A DNA stretch of 64,000 nt from Symsagittifera roscoffensis (lineage: Eukaryota; Xenacoelomorpha; Acoela; Convolutidae): the NCBI RefSeq assembly GCF_963678635.1, contig NC_087065.1, positions 23,021,254 to 23,085,253 on the forward strand, written 5' to 3'. The stretch's first letter is position 1. Every line of letters starts with the position of its first letter. The translations under genes were made by a program, and so were the position numbers. The notes under the pieces are model-generated. The model searched no databases, had not been told where the DNA came from, and saw only the letters and a list, made by a program, of their open reading frames with translations. Shown in pieces: positions 37,201 to 52,200 of the stretch.

Positions 37201-40200
37201 TGAAAAACCATTAAACCGTCATATCTCGGAAACTTAAAGGGCCTATGAAGAAATTTGGGGGCAAAATTTCCAACTAATGAGAGTAACCAGAGAGCACTAA
37301 ATTAGTTGGGAACTTCAAAGTTTGCTCAGTCATTCTTAATTCAAGTTTTACGAAAATGTCATATCTTGGAAACTAAAAAGATTTTAGCAGGCATATTGCA
37401 GGAAAAATTTGCAACCCCGAGACTCCGCTAACCGCACCCAACTACAGGGCTGGGAATTTCAAATTTTTTCATTTAACATTCCCGCAAAAATTTGAAAAAA
37501 AACATAGAAAACGCCATATATCAGAATATAAAAAGAAATGAGCATTGAAATTTGGAGGCAAGTTTCGCAGCGCATGAGAGTACCCCGACAATGAAGTTGT
37601 CTCACAAAAAAGCTAGGAATTTCAATTCTATGAAGGTAAGGAATTTCCTATAGGTAACTTCTTAGAATTTTTTAAAATCCTTAAAAAACGTCTCATTTCG
37701 GAAACTAAAGGCAGTTGACCAGTCGCATTTGGACGCAAGATAAAAAAATCCCTGAGGATACCCTCACAATACCCAACGACAGTTTAAGAAAATTTCGGAA
37801 ACAAGTTTTATGAAAATTTCGGAAACAATCTGAAAAAACATCGTATCTCAAAAACTACCGGGATTTGAGCAGTTATATTTGAGGCAAGAAACGCGGCTCC
37901 TGAGATTACCCGTAGTCATATCTCGAAAACTACGAAGATTTGAGCAGTAATAAGTTGAGGCAAGATTCTCAATCCCGCGGAAAGCCTTGCATCATCCCAC
38001 TAATGGCTAGCTAGTTTTGAATCTGGAGAAATTAACAGAATTCAAACTGGAAAATCGAAAAATTCTTAACCATTTCAATATACGATATAGCTTAAACATG
38101 AAAAAATTCTTTCATTATAGCCCAATTCACTTATAAAAAAATTTTTTAAAACAGAAAACATAGCTAACTGACAGTTGGAAAAAAGTAATGAACGCAAGTA
38201 AACAAAAAAAAAACACTGACATTGTTGAAAAAATCTCAAGTTTTGAATTTCAAAGAAAAAAATAGATTTCCTTTAAGCTCTATGAATTTCTAGAACAATT
38301 CATGATTGGCGCTTTTTTGATCACATTAACCTAATTTGAGAGAACTGGATCAATAGGTTAAGTTTTTATTCCGCTGGGAAATCTGAAAATTAAACTCCAC
38401 GATATTTCAAAATTAGAAGTTGATCGTTTTTTTTCGTGAACTTAACACTTTTGCTGTTCCATTATGGAATGGAGGTTGCCTTCCTTATAACATAAGAAAC
38501 GAACTGAACCTAAAAAACCTAAAAAATCGTTATTAATTCAAAGAAACCTAAAAGAAACGATTTCTGATTTTTTCTTCAACTTTGAGTCTCATTGAACAAA
38601 TTACAGCACGGTCAACTTGTACACAGCGGCGAATCCCCAGCTTCCCAGACATGAACGACAAAGCGGCAAAAGGGAGCTTAAAAATGCACAACAACAACGT
38701 AACATTGCATGAACTAAATTAAACAAGCAAGTATAGCACCTGGGGTGCTTCTAATTTTAAGGAAATCGAGAAAAAACGGCGTATATTGAAACTAAGATCT
38801 GCAACCTCTGAGTGTACTCTGGTAGCAATCAATTACAGGGTTATTAATTTCAGAATTTCGGACAAAACTTTTTTTTTAATTCAAATTTTGAAAAACCATT
38901 AAACCGTCATATCTCGGAAACTTAAAGGGCCTATGAAGAAATTTGGGGGCAAAATTTCCAACTAATGAGAGTAACCAGAGAGCACTAAATTAGTTGGGAA
39001 CTTCAAAGTTTGCTCAGTCATTCTTAATTCAAGTTTTACAAAAATGTCATATCTTGGAAACTAAAAAGATTTTAGCAGGCATATTGCAGGAAAAAATTGC
39101 AACCCCGAGACTCCGCTAACCGCACCCAACTACAGGGCTGGGAATTTCAAATTTTTTAATTTAACATTCCCGAAAAATTTGAAAAAAAACATAGAAAACG
39201 CCATATATCAGAATATAAAAAGAAATGAGCATTGAAATTTGGAGGCAAGTTTCGCAGCGCATGAGAGTACCCCGACAATGAAGTTGTCTCACAAAAAGGC
39301 TAGGAATTTCAATTCTATGAAGGTAAGGAATTTCCTATAGGTAACTTCTTTGAATTTTTTAAAATCCTTAAAAAACGTCTCATTTCGGAAACTAAAGGCA
39401 GTTGACCAGTCGCATTTGGACGCAAGATAAAAAAAAACCCTGAGGATACCCTCACAATACCCAACGACAGTTTAAGAAAATTTCGGAAACAAGTTTTATG
39501 AAAATTTCGGAAACAATCTGAAAAAACATCGTATCTCAAAAACTACCGGGATTTGAGCAGTTATATTTGAGGCAAGAAACGCGGCTCCTGAGATTACCCG
39601 TAGTCATATCTCGAAAACTACGAAGATTTGAGCAGTAATAAGTTGAGGCAAGATTCTCAATCCCGCGGAAAGCCTTGCATCATCCCACTAATGGCTAGCT
39701 AGTTTTGAATCTGGAGAAATTAACAGAATTCAAACTGGAAAATCGAAAAATTCTTAACCATTTCAATATACGATATAGCTTAAACATGAAAAAATTCTTT
39801 CATTATAGCCCAATTCACTTATAAAAAAAAATTTTAAAACAGAAAACATAGCTAACTGACAGTTGGAAAAAAGTAATGAACGCAAGTAAACAAAAAAAAA
39901 CACTGACATTGTTGAAAAAATCTCAAGTTTTGAATTTCAAAGAAAAAAATAGATTTCCTTTAGGCTCTATGAATTTCTAGAACAATTCATGATTGGCGCT
40001 TTTTTGATCACATTAACCTAATTTGAGAGAACTGGATCAATAGGTTAAGTTATTATTCCGCTGGGAAATCTGAAAATTAAACTCCACGATATTTCAAAAT
40101 TAGAAGTTGATCGTTTTTTTCGTGAACTTAACACTTTTGCTGTTCCATTATGGAATGGAGGTTGCCTTCCTTATAACATAAGAAACGAACTGAACCTAAA

Positions 40201-43200
40201 AAAACCTAAAAAATCGTTATTAATTCAAAGAAACCTAAAAGAAACGATTTCTGATTTTTTCTTCAACTTTGAGTCTCATTGAACAAATTACAGCACGGTC
40301 AACTTGTACACAGCGGCGAATCCCCAGCTTCACAGACATGAACGACAAAGCGGCAAAAGGGAGCTTAAAAATGCACAACAACAACGTAACATTGCATGAA
40401 CTAAATTAAACAAGCAAGTATAGCACCTGGGGTGCTTCTAATTTTAGGGAAATTGAGAAAAAACGGCGTATATTGAAACTAAGATCTGCAACCTCTGAGT
40501 GTACTCTGGTAGCAATCAATTACAGGGTTATTAATTTCAGAATTTCGGACAAAATTTTTTTTTTTAATTCAAATTTTGAAAAACCATTAAACCGTCATAT
40601 CTCGGAAACTTAAAGGGCCTATGAAGAAATTTGGGGGCAAAATTTCCAACTAATGAGAGTAACCAGAGAGCACTAAATTAGTTGGGAACTTCAAAGTTTG
40701 CTCAGTCATTCTTAATTCAAGTTTTACGAAAATGTCATATCTTGGAAACTAAAAAGATTTTAGCAGGCATATTGCAGGAAAAATTTGCAACCCCGAGACT
40801 CCGCTAACCGCACCCAACTACAGGGCTGGGAATTTCAAATTTTTTCATTTAACATTCCCGCAAAAATTTGAAAAAAAAACATAGAAAACGCCATATATCA
40901 GAATATAAAAAGAAATGAGCATTGAAATTTGGAGGCAAGTTTCGCAGCGCATGAGAGTACCCCGACAATGAAGTTGTCTCACAAAAAAGCTAGGAATTTC
41001 AATTCTATGAAGGTAAGGAATTTCCTATAGGTAACTTCTTAGAATTTTTTAAAATCCTTAAAAAACGTCTCATTTCGGAAACTAAAGGCAGTTGACCAGT
41101 CGCATTTGGACGCAAGATAAAAAAATCCCTGAGGATACCCTCACAATACCCAACGACAGTTTAAGAAAATTTCGGAAACAAGTTTTATGAAAATTTCGGA
41201 AACAATCTGAAAAAACATCGTATCTCAAAAACTACCGGGATTTGAGCAGTTATATTTGAGGCAAGAAACGCGGCTCCTGAGATTACCCGTAGTCATATCT
41301 CGAAAACTACGAAAATTTGAGCAGTAATAAGTTGAGGCAAGATTCTCAATCCCGCGGAAAGCCTTGCATCATCCCACTAATGGCTAGCTAGTTTTGAATC
41401 TGGAGAAATTAACAGAATTCAAACTGGAAAATCGAAAAATTCTTAACCATTTCAATATACGATATAGCTTAAACATGAAAAAATTCTTTCATTATAGCCC
41501 AATTCACTTATAAAAAAATTTTTTAAAACAGAAAACATAGCTAACTGACAGTTGGAAAAAAAGTAATGAACGCAAGTAAACAAAAAAAAAACACTGACAT
41601 TGTTGAAAAAATCTCAAGTTTTGAATTTCAAAGAAAAAAATAGATTTCCTTTAAGCTCTATGAATTTCTAGAACAATTCATGATTGGCGCTTTTTTGATC
41701 ACATTAACCTAATTTGAGAGAACTGGATCAATAGGTTAAGTTTTTATTCCGCTGGGAAATCTGAAAATTAAACTCCACGATATTTCAAAATTAGAAGTTG
41801 ATCGTTTTTTTCGTGAACTTAACACTTTTGCTGTTCCATTATGGAATGGAGGTTGCCTTCCTTATAACATAAGAAACGAACTGAACCTAAAAAACCTAAA
41901 AAATCGTTATTAATTCAAAGAAACCTAAAAGAAACGATTTCTGATTTTTTCTTCAACTTTGAGTCTCATTGAACAAATTACAGCACGGTCAACTTGTACA
42001 CAGCGGCGAATCCCCAGCTTCCCAGACATGAACGACAAAGCGGCAAAAGGGAGCTTAAAAATGCACAACAACAACGTAACATTGCATGAACTAAATTAAA
42101 CAAGCAAGTATAGCACCTGGGGTGCTTCTAATTTTAAGGAAATCGAGAAAAACGGCGTATATTGAAACTAAGATCTGCAACCTCTGAGTGTACTCTGGTA
42201 GCAATCAATTACAGGGTTATTAATTTCAGAATTTCGGACAAAACTTTTTTTTTAATTCAAATTTTGAAAAACCATTAAACCGTCATATCTCGGAAACTTA
42301 AAGGGCCTATGAAGAAATTTGGGGGCAAAATTTCCAACTAATGAGAGTAACCAGAGAGCACTAAATTAGTTGGGAACTTCAAAGTTTGCTCAGTCATTCT
42401 TAATTCAAGTTTTACAAAAATGTCATATCTTGGAAACTAAAAAGATTTTAGCAGGCATATTGCAGGAAAAATTTGCAACCCCGAGACTCCGCTAACCGCA
42501 CCCAACTACAGGGCTGGGAATTTCAAATTTTTTCATTTAACATTCCCGCAAAAATTTGAAAAAAAAACATAGAAAACGCCATATATCAGAATATAAAAAG
42601 AAATGAGCATTGAAATTTGGAGGCAAGTTTCGCAGCGCATGAGAGTACCCCGACAATGAAGTTGTCTCACAAAAAAGCTAGGAATTTCAATTCTATGAAG
42701 GTAAGGAATTTCCTATAGGTAACTTCTTAGAATTTTTTAAAATCCTTAAAAAACGTCTCATTTCGGAAACTAAAGGCAGTTGACCAGTCGCATTTGGACG
42801 CAAGATAAAAAAATCCCTGAGGATACCCTCACAATACCCAACGACAGTTTAAGAAAATTTCGGAAACAAGTTTTATGAAAATTTCGGAAACAATCTGAAA
42901 AAACATCGTATCTCAAAAACTACCGGGATTTGAGCAGTTATATTTGAGGCAAGAAACGCGGCTCCTGAGATTACCCGTAGTCATATCTCGAAAACTACGA
43001 AAATTTGAGCAGTAATAAGTTGAGGCAAGATTCTCAATCCCGCGGAAAGCCTTGCATCATCCCACTAATGGCTAGCTAGTTTTGAATCTGGAGAAATTAA
43101 CAGAATTCAAACTGGAAAATCGAAAAATTCTTAACCATTTCAATATACGATATAGCTTAAACATGAAAAAATTCTTTCATTATAGCCCAATTCACTTATA

Positions 43201-46200
43201 AAAAAATTTTTTAAAACAGAAAACATAGCTAACTGACAGTTGGAAAAAAAGTAATGAACGCAAGTAAACAAAAAAAAACACTGACATTGTTGAAAAAATC
43301 TCAAGTTTTGAATTTCAAAGAAAAAAATAGATTTCCTTTAAGCTCTATGAATTTCTAGAACAATTCATGATTGGCGCTTTTTTGATCACATTAACCTAAT
43401 TTGAGAGAACTGGATCAATAGGTTAAGTTTTTATTCCGCTGGGAAATCTGAAAATTAAACTCCACGATATTTCAAAATTAGAAGTTGATCGTTTTTTTCG
43501 TGAACTTAACACTTTTGCTGTTCCATTATGGAATGGAGGTTGCCTTCCTTATAACATAAGAAACGAACTGAACCTAAAAAACCTAAAAAATCGTTATTAA
43601 TTCAAAGAAACCTAAAAGAAACGATTTCTGATTTTTTCTTCAACTTTGAGTCTCATTGAACAAATTACAGCACGGTCAACTTGTACACAGCGGCGAATCC
43701 CCAGCTTCCCAGACATGAACGACAAAGCGGCAAAAGGGAGCTTAAAAATGCACAACAACAACGTAACATTGCATGAACTAAATTAAACAAGCAAGTATAG
43801 CACCTGGGGTGCTTCTAATTTTAAGGAAATCGAGAAAAACGGCGTATATTGAAACTAAGATCTGCAACCTCTGAGTGTACTCTGGTAGCAATCAATTACA
43901 GGGTTATTAATTTCAGAATTTCGGACAAAACTTTTTTTTTAATTCAAATTTTGAAAAACCATTAAACCGTCATATCTCGGAAACTTAAAGGGCCTATGAA
44001 GAAATTTGGGGGCAAAATTTCCAACTAATGAGAGTAACCAGAGAGCACTAAATTAGTTGGGAACTTCAAAGTTTGCTCAGTCATTCTTAATTCAAGTTTT
44101 ACAAAAATGTCATATCTTGGAAACTAAAAAGATTTTAGCAGGCATATTGCAGGAAAAATTTGCAACCCCGAGACTCCGCTAACCGCACCCAACTACAGGG
44201 CTGGGAATTTCAAATTTTTTAATTTAACATTCCCGAAAAATTTGAAAAAAAACATAGAAAACGCCATATATCAGAATATAAAAAGAAATGAGCATTGAAA
44301 TTTGGAGGCAAGTTTCGCAGCGCATGAGAGTACCCCGACAATGAAGTTGTCTCACAAAAAGGCTAGGAATTTCAATTCTATGAAGGTAAGGAATTTCCTA
44401 TAGGTAACTTCTTTGAATTTTTTAAAATCCTTAAAAAACGTCTCATTTCGGAAACTAAAGGCAGTTGACCAGTCGCATTTGGACGCAAGATAAAAAAAAA
44501 CCCTGAGGATACCCTCACAATACCCAACGACAGTTTAAGAAAATTTCGGAAACAAGTTTTATGAAAATTTCGGAAACAATCTGAAAAAACATCGTATCTC
44601 AAAAACTACCGGGATTTGAGCAGTTATATTTGAGGCAAGAAACGCGGCTCCTGAGATTACCCGTAGTCATATCTCGAAAACTACGAAGATTTGAGCAGTA
44701 ATAAGTTGAGGCAAGATTCTCAATCCCGCGGAAAGCCTTGCATCATCCCACTAATGGCTAGCTAGTTTTGAATCTGGAGAAATTAACAGAATTCAAACTG
44801 GAAAATCGAAAAATTCTTAACCATTTCAATATACGATATAGCTTAAACATGAAAAAATTCTTTCATTATAGCCCAATTCACTTATAAAAAAAAATTTTAA
44901 AACAGAAAACATAGCTAACTGACAGTTGGAAAAAAGTAATGAACGCAAGTAAACAAAAAAAAACACTGACATTGTTGAAAAAATCTCAAGTTTTGAATTT
45001 CAAAGAAAAAAAATAGATTTCCTTTAGGCTCTATGAATTTCTAGAACAATTCATGATTGGCGCTTTTTTGATCACATTAACCTAATTTGAGAGAACTGGA
45101 TCAATAGGTTAAGTTATTATTCCGCTGGGAAATCTGAAAATTAAACTCCACGATATTTCAAAATTAGAAGTTGATCGTTTTTTTCGTGAACTTAACACTT
45201 TTGCTGTTCCATTATGGAATGGAGGTTGCCTTCCTTATAACATAAGAAACGAACTGAACCTAAAAAAACCTAAAAAATCGTTATTAATTCAAAGAAACCT
45301 AAAAGAAACGATTTCTGATTTTTTCTTCAACTTTGAGTCTCATTGAACAAATTACAGCACGGTCAACTTGTACACAGCGGCGAATCCCCAGCTTCACAGA
45401 CATGAACGACAAAGCGGCAAAAGGGAGCTTAAAAATGCACAACAACAACGTAACATTGCATGAACTAAATTAAACAAGCAAGTATAGCACCTGGGGTGCT
45501 TCTAATTTTAGGGAAATTGAGAAAAAACGGCGTATATTGAAACTAAGATCTGCAACCTCTGAGTGTACTCTGGTAGCAATCAATTACAGGGTTATTAATT
45601 TCAGAATTTCGGACAAAATTTTTTTTTTTAATTCAAATTTTGAAAAACCATTAAACCGTCATATCTCGGAAACTTAAAGGGCCTATGAAGAAATTTGGGG
45701 GCAAAATTTCCAACTAATGAGAGTAACCAGAGAGCACTAAATTAGTTGGGAACTTCAAAGTTTGCTCAGTCATTCTTAATTCAAGTTTTACGAAAATGTC
45801 ATATCTTGGAAACTAAAAAGATTTTAGCAGGCATATTGCAGGAAAAAATTTGCAACCCCGAGACTCCGCTAACCGCACCCAACTACAGGGCTGGGAATTT
45901 CAAATTTTTTAATTTAACATTCCCGAAAAATTTGAAAACATAGAAAACGCCATATATCAGAAACTGAAAAGAAATGAGCATTAAAATTTGGAGGCAAGTT
46001 TCGCAGCGCATGAGAGTACCCCGACAAAGAAGTTGTCTCACAAAAAGGCTAGGAATTTCAATTCTATGAAGGTAAGGAATTTCCTATAGGTAATTTCTTA
46101 GAATTTTTTTAAATCCTTAAAAAACGTCTCATTTCGAAAACTAAAGGCAGTTGACCAGTCGCATTTGGACGCAAGATAAAAAAATCCCTGAGGATACCCT

Positions 46201-49200
46201 CACAATACCCAACTACAGTTTAAGAAAATTTCGGAAACAAGTTTTATGAAAATTTCGGAAAAAATCTGAAAAAACATCATATCTCAAAAACTACCGGGGG
46301 ATTTGAGCAGTTATATTTGAGGCAAGAAACGCGGCTCCTGAGATTACCCGTAGTCATATCTCGAAAACTACGAAGATTTGAGCAGTCATATGTTGAGGCA
46401 AGATTCTCAATCCCGCGGAAAGCCTTGCAACATCCCACTAATGGCTAGCTAGTTTTGAATTTCAAAGAAAAAAATAGATTTCCTTTAAGCTTTATGAATT
46501 TCTAGAACAATTCATGATTGGCGCTTTTTTGATCACATTAACCTAATTTGAGAGAACTGGATCAATAGGTTAAGTTTTTATTCCGCTGGGAAATCTGAAA
46601 ATTAAACTCCACGATATTTCAAAATTAGAAGTTGATCGTTTTTTTCGTGAACTTAACACTTTTGCTGTTCCATTATGGAATGGAGGTTGCCTTCCTTATA
46701 ACATAAGAAACGAACTGAACCTAAAAAACCTAAAAAATCGTTATTAATTCAAAGAAACCTAAAAGAAACGATTTCTGATTTTTTCTTCAACTTTGAGTCT
46801 CATTGAACAAATTACAGCACGGTCAACTTGTACACAGCGGCGAATCCCCAGCTTCACAGACATGAACGACAAAGCGGCAAAAGGGAGCTTAAAAATGCAC
46901 AACAACAACGTAACATTGCATGAACTAAATTAAACAAGCAAGTATAGCACCTGGGGTGCTTCTAATTTTAGGGAAATCGAGAAAAAACGGCGTATATTGA
47001 AACTAAGATCTGCAACCTCTGAGTGTACTCTGGTAGCAATCAATTACAGGGTTATTAATTTCAGAATTTGGGACAAAAATTTGTTTTTTAATTCAAATTT
47101 TGAAAAACCATTAAACCGTCATATCTCGGAAACTTAAAGGGCCTATGAAGAAATTTGGGGGCAAAATTTCCAACTAATGAGAGTAACCAGAGAGCATTAA
47201 ATTAGTTGGGAACTTCAAAGTTTGCTCAGTCATTCTTAATTCAAGTTTTACGAAAATGTCATATCTTGGAAACTAAAAAGATTTTAGCAGTCATATTGCA
47301 GGAAAAATTTGCAACCCCGAGACTCCGCTAACCGCACCCAACTACAGGGCTGGGAATTTCAAATTTTTTAATTCAACATTCCCGAAAAATTTGAAAACAT
47401 AGAAAACGCCATATATCAGAAACTAAAAAGAAATGAGCATTAAAATTTGGAGGCAAGTTTCGCAGCGCATGAGAGTACCCCGACAATGAAGTTGTCTCAC
47501 AAAAAGGCTAGGAATTTCAATTCTATGAAGGTAAGGAATTTCCTATAGGTAACTTCTTAGAATTTTTTTAAATCCTTAAAAAACGTCTCATTTCGAAAAC
47601 TAAAGGCAGTTGACCAGTCGCATTTGGACGCAAGATAAAAAAATCCCTGAGGATACCCTCACAATACCCAACTACAGTTTAAGAAAATTTCGGAAACAAG
47701 TTTTATGAAAATTTCGGAAAAAATCTGAAAAAACATCATATCTCAAAAACTACCGGGATTTGAGCAGTTATATTTGAGGCAAGAAACGCGGCTCCTGAGA
47801 TTACCCGTAGTCATATCTCGAAAACTACGAAGATTTGAGCAGTCATATGTTGAGGCAAGATTCTCAATCCCGCGGAAAGCCTTGCAACATCCCACTAATG
47901 GCTAGCTAGTTTTGAATCTGGAGAAATTAACAAATTCAAACTGGAAAATCGAAAAAAAATTCTTAGCCATTTCAATATACGATATAGCTTAAACATGAAA
48001 AAATTCTTTCATTATAGCCCAATTCACTTATAAAAAAAATTTTTTAAACAGAAAATATAGCTAACTGACAGTTGGAAAAAAGTAATGAACGCAAGTAAAC
48101 AAAAAAGAACACTGACATTGTTGAAAAAATTTCAAGTTTTGAATTTCAAAGAAAAAAATAGATGTCCTTTAAGCTCTATGAATTTCTAGAACAATTCATG
48201 ATTGGCGCTTTTTTGATAACATTAACCTAACTTGAGAGAACTGGATCAATAGGTTAAGTTTTTATTCCGCTGGGAAATCTGAAAATTAAACTCCACGATA
48301 TTTCAAAATTAGAAGTTGATCGTTTTTTTCGTGAACTTAACACTTTTGCTGTTCCATTATGGAATGGAGGTTCCCTTCCTTATAACGAAATGAACCTAAA
48401 AATCAAAAATCAAACCGCAAAAAAACCTAAGCCAGAACAAATATTAAGATTTTTCCTGAAAAACAACGAAAAGAAAAATCATCGCCATCTATGTAAGAAA
48501 CTGAACTACGTTCATCGACTCTTAAAACATATACGAAATAAAGGTCAGTAAAATTACAAAAACCAGAAGCAAATCAAGACACAACGTAAATCAAAACGTT
48601 AAAAAAGGAGTTCTAGCACAAATTTGAAAATCAAATAAGCAACGGAACAAAACTTACGAATAGGCAATAAAGCCGGCAATCTTTGAGCAGACACAAGTTG
48701 AGCAGAAAAAATATGATTTGATAAAAAAAATTGTTACATATTTAAGTCCCACATGAGACCAGATTGAACAACACTTGCATTTTCAACTACAAAGGAAGTT
48801 GCCTACAGCACAAGAAAAAGCTTAGCCGACAATCTTTGAGCAGACACCTGTTGAGCCGAAAAAAAATTGATTAAAAAAATTAAAGTTTCAAGTCCACCTC
48901 CCTGAACCTACAAAGAACAACACTTGCATTGCTTACAGAAAAAACAAGATTTTAGACGAGACAACTAAGCCGATAAACCTTAAGCAGAATAACGGAAGTC
49001 CAACAATTCAATTTTACCTAAATTTTTTAAATTGCATATATACTGAAAAAAAAACAAGGCCTGGCCGAGAGTTGAAACCTAGACCTTTGAGTACAAAGGC
49101 AACGGCGTTAAGTCTAGGTCAAGTAGGCAGGAACCTGAATGTTGTAAAGCTTCAATAAAAAGCAAGTTAAAAAAAATAAAACGTGTAAGAAAAGTTGTAT

Positions 49201-52200
49201 ACTGGAAAAAGTCTTGTCCCCGATATCAAGACACTTGCTCTCTCAAGTGTAATAATACCTGGTTATGTCGGACAGAAATTTTTGCCCTCGAAACAACGAA
49301 ATATAAGTTCATTATGCCATAAAATGTAAACTGAAACCGTTTAATCGAAAAAATCTATACACAGATACAAAGCTGAGTTTCGCATCAATTGCGATACAAA
49401 TACAAATATGAATGTTATGAAAAAGAAACCGAAAAAAAAATCAAAAAATCTTTTTTGGCAACAAAAATTGCAACAAAAGCCAAAAATATCCGGAATAAAA
49501 TTTCCTGCACCGTTAGAAACTCTACAAAGAGCTTTGGGAATGCTATAATGAAGCCAAGTTTTCAAAAAAAGTCCTTTCTGTGGAACTAAGCAGATAAAAA
49601 TAAGCAGACAGACTGGAATCCAAAGAGCGGGTTTTGTCGTCTCAATCATGGGGGTTACAGCAACTTGGAATAGAGCTCAGCCATCGAGCTAAGGGATCTA
49701 AGCCGACAAAAATAAACAGGCGGACGATAATCCGAAAAAGCACAAAAACGTTTGCAGAAAAAGCCATGCCGGATTCGAATCGCAAATATTTGCCATCTCA
49801 AGCAGTTGTTTTACTACCATGCCAGATGCGGCGGATGGTTTAAAACCTGAGCAGAAACCTTTCATGCCGAAAAGAAATTCGGAAAAACTCTAATCTTAAA
49901 AAAAATGTCAACTCCCTTTTCCCATCAGAGCACACACACGTGCCCAAAAAATTTTTTTTTGACGTAACGACGCAATAAGAGACCACTAAGTCGATATTAC
50001 TTAGACCTTTATGGCCCCTTATGGAAAAAAAATCGAAATTTCAACAAATCGAGCTGGTTAAATTACAACCAATGTAAAAAGCAAACTTTCATTAGGCCGG
50101 ATTTTTAAAAATGCTAAAAAGAACTGCAGTTAAAATTGTTTACAGCTAAAATAACGATTCTTAGATGTGGCAACTAAGCAGACAAAAAATAGGCCGAAAT
50201 TTTTTTGAACCGAAACAATTACCGTTTGAAAGAAAAACGGGTCCTGGTCAGATTCGAACCCATAACCTTTGCCGTCCCTGGCGTATTCGCTACCACCAGG
50301 CTCAGCGAGCAAGAGACACTACAGATTTTGAATTCGCTATGAACCAAGAAACCACCAGTTCAATGAGTCCACTGAGTCCTGTGGACAAAATTATTTACAG
50401 GAAAAAAGTCTAGTACCCGATTGCAATACTCTTGCTTATCGCAAGGGTAATGAACTGAACCTAAATTTACCATTTCTAATTTAGACCATTCTGTGAACAA
50501 ATTTATTTACTGGGGAAAAATTCAGGAACTCAATTGCAAAACCTTTGCTTTTGCAGTATAACACTACGCTGCGCATTGTAATTTCTGACCTTTTTCAACA
50601 CTTTTTTTAAAATTGACGCTTTATCAAAAACGTCTTCAGAGAAGATGGGATCAATTTTAAACTGTTATTTTTCAAGTCTGTCTATCAGAAAAGTGTTAAT
50701 GAATTCAACGAAAATGAAAAATTTATAATTCCAGAAAAATATATAAAATGAACTGCTTATCGGCGCGGATGCTTGCAGGTCTCCATCTATAAGTTATACT
50801 TATACTATCTAACACATAATTACCGGTAATTATTTAACGGCGCATGTAACTCTAAGAGAAACTTGAATTCCACATAATTCTCAGAGTACAACAAGTGTTC
50901 ACTACTAGCTAACCCCGCGTTTCAAATCATGGGCGCCATCAAAAAATGTCACAAGCCCAAGAACGCAAAATAGCAGAAAAAATTACTTTAAAAGATCAAC
51001 TTTCGAATTTCTAAGTGAAAAATGTAGGTGTTGGCTAGAAAAATGTAGGTGAATTTCTAAGGTATTGGCTAGTAAAGCTCTTTGAATTTAAACAAGTTTC
51101 TCGTTGACACTTCTTTGATAAATTATTGCAATTTGAGAAACTGGATCAATAACTAGATTTAATTTTGCTGCAAATCAGCTAATTACATTTCATTTTCGAA
51201 ACTAGAAGTCGATCACATTTTTGTGACCTTTACACTTTTGCTGTTCGATAGTGGAGTTTGCCTTTCGATCAACAAAAAAATGAACTTAAATTTAAAAAAT
51301 CTGAAGTCAAACCGCGAAAAATCAAATTTGAGCCTGAAGCAATTTAAATACTATTCCTGAAAAAAAAAAACGAAAAAAAATCGCGACCTATATAGAAGTC
51401 TGAACAACGTTCGCCGAATCTGAATAACAAAAAAGCGGCAAAACCAAAATCAATTTCGTTCATCTCGATTGTTCGCACTTTAATTTCATGATAGCCTTTC
51501 TTTATGACATTAGTCGCATTCTATCAAATTTTTGCTTCAACAGAAGTTTTCTTATTCAACATCAACTCTTGTTCTATACAAAGCACACTTCGCATCTCCA
51601 GACATATTCTAGAAGAGATTATATGAGTAATCGCAAGCGTAATAAAGTCACCATTCTATTCTAAACATATATGCTACTGCTTTCAGTCCGTATGTGTAAC
51701 CGTTTTTATATAGTTTTGCCAAAAAAAAACTTGAAAAATGAGTCCTGATAACAGCTGTATCGATACAACTTAGCCTTTCTGGTCTTTTGATAACTTCATC
51801 ACAATCATGTATAGTTTGAGCCAATTTGTTGAGCATTTTAATTAGCAATGTTTTCGTGATATCCTCATTTTTTTTCAAAAAACAATCATCCTAGTAACAA
51901 TTACCTGCTGTCTGGTCGGTGGGAGGTGGAAGTGACTTGATTCGGTTGATTATGTCCGAGAAAATAGTAGTCTCGTGCTCTGGCAAAGGAGGTGCTTGCT
52001 AAAACAGCCATCTCTTGAGACTCCGCAAAAACCTCCATTTTCATCCAATCAGCTTAATGACATTTTAAATTTGAGTCGTGATATGATATCATGGACTCAA
52101 ACCATTTAAATCTTCCTTAGTTTTTCATTGAAAATAAGTTCATTTGCTTAAGAAAAAACCTTTTGAAACACGACACCGAATTATTTCATAGGCAGCTCCC

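Noticed and set aside
39315..39539. A 74-codon frame repeated identically at 44,378-44,602
   Set aside because: It is a chance frame within the satellite unit; other units break it with single-base differences.
36848..48388. Regular repeats as a CRISPR-like array
   Set aside because: The units are 1.69 kb with no spacers, in an intron of an animal gene.
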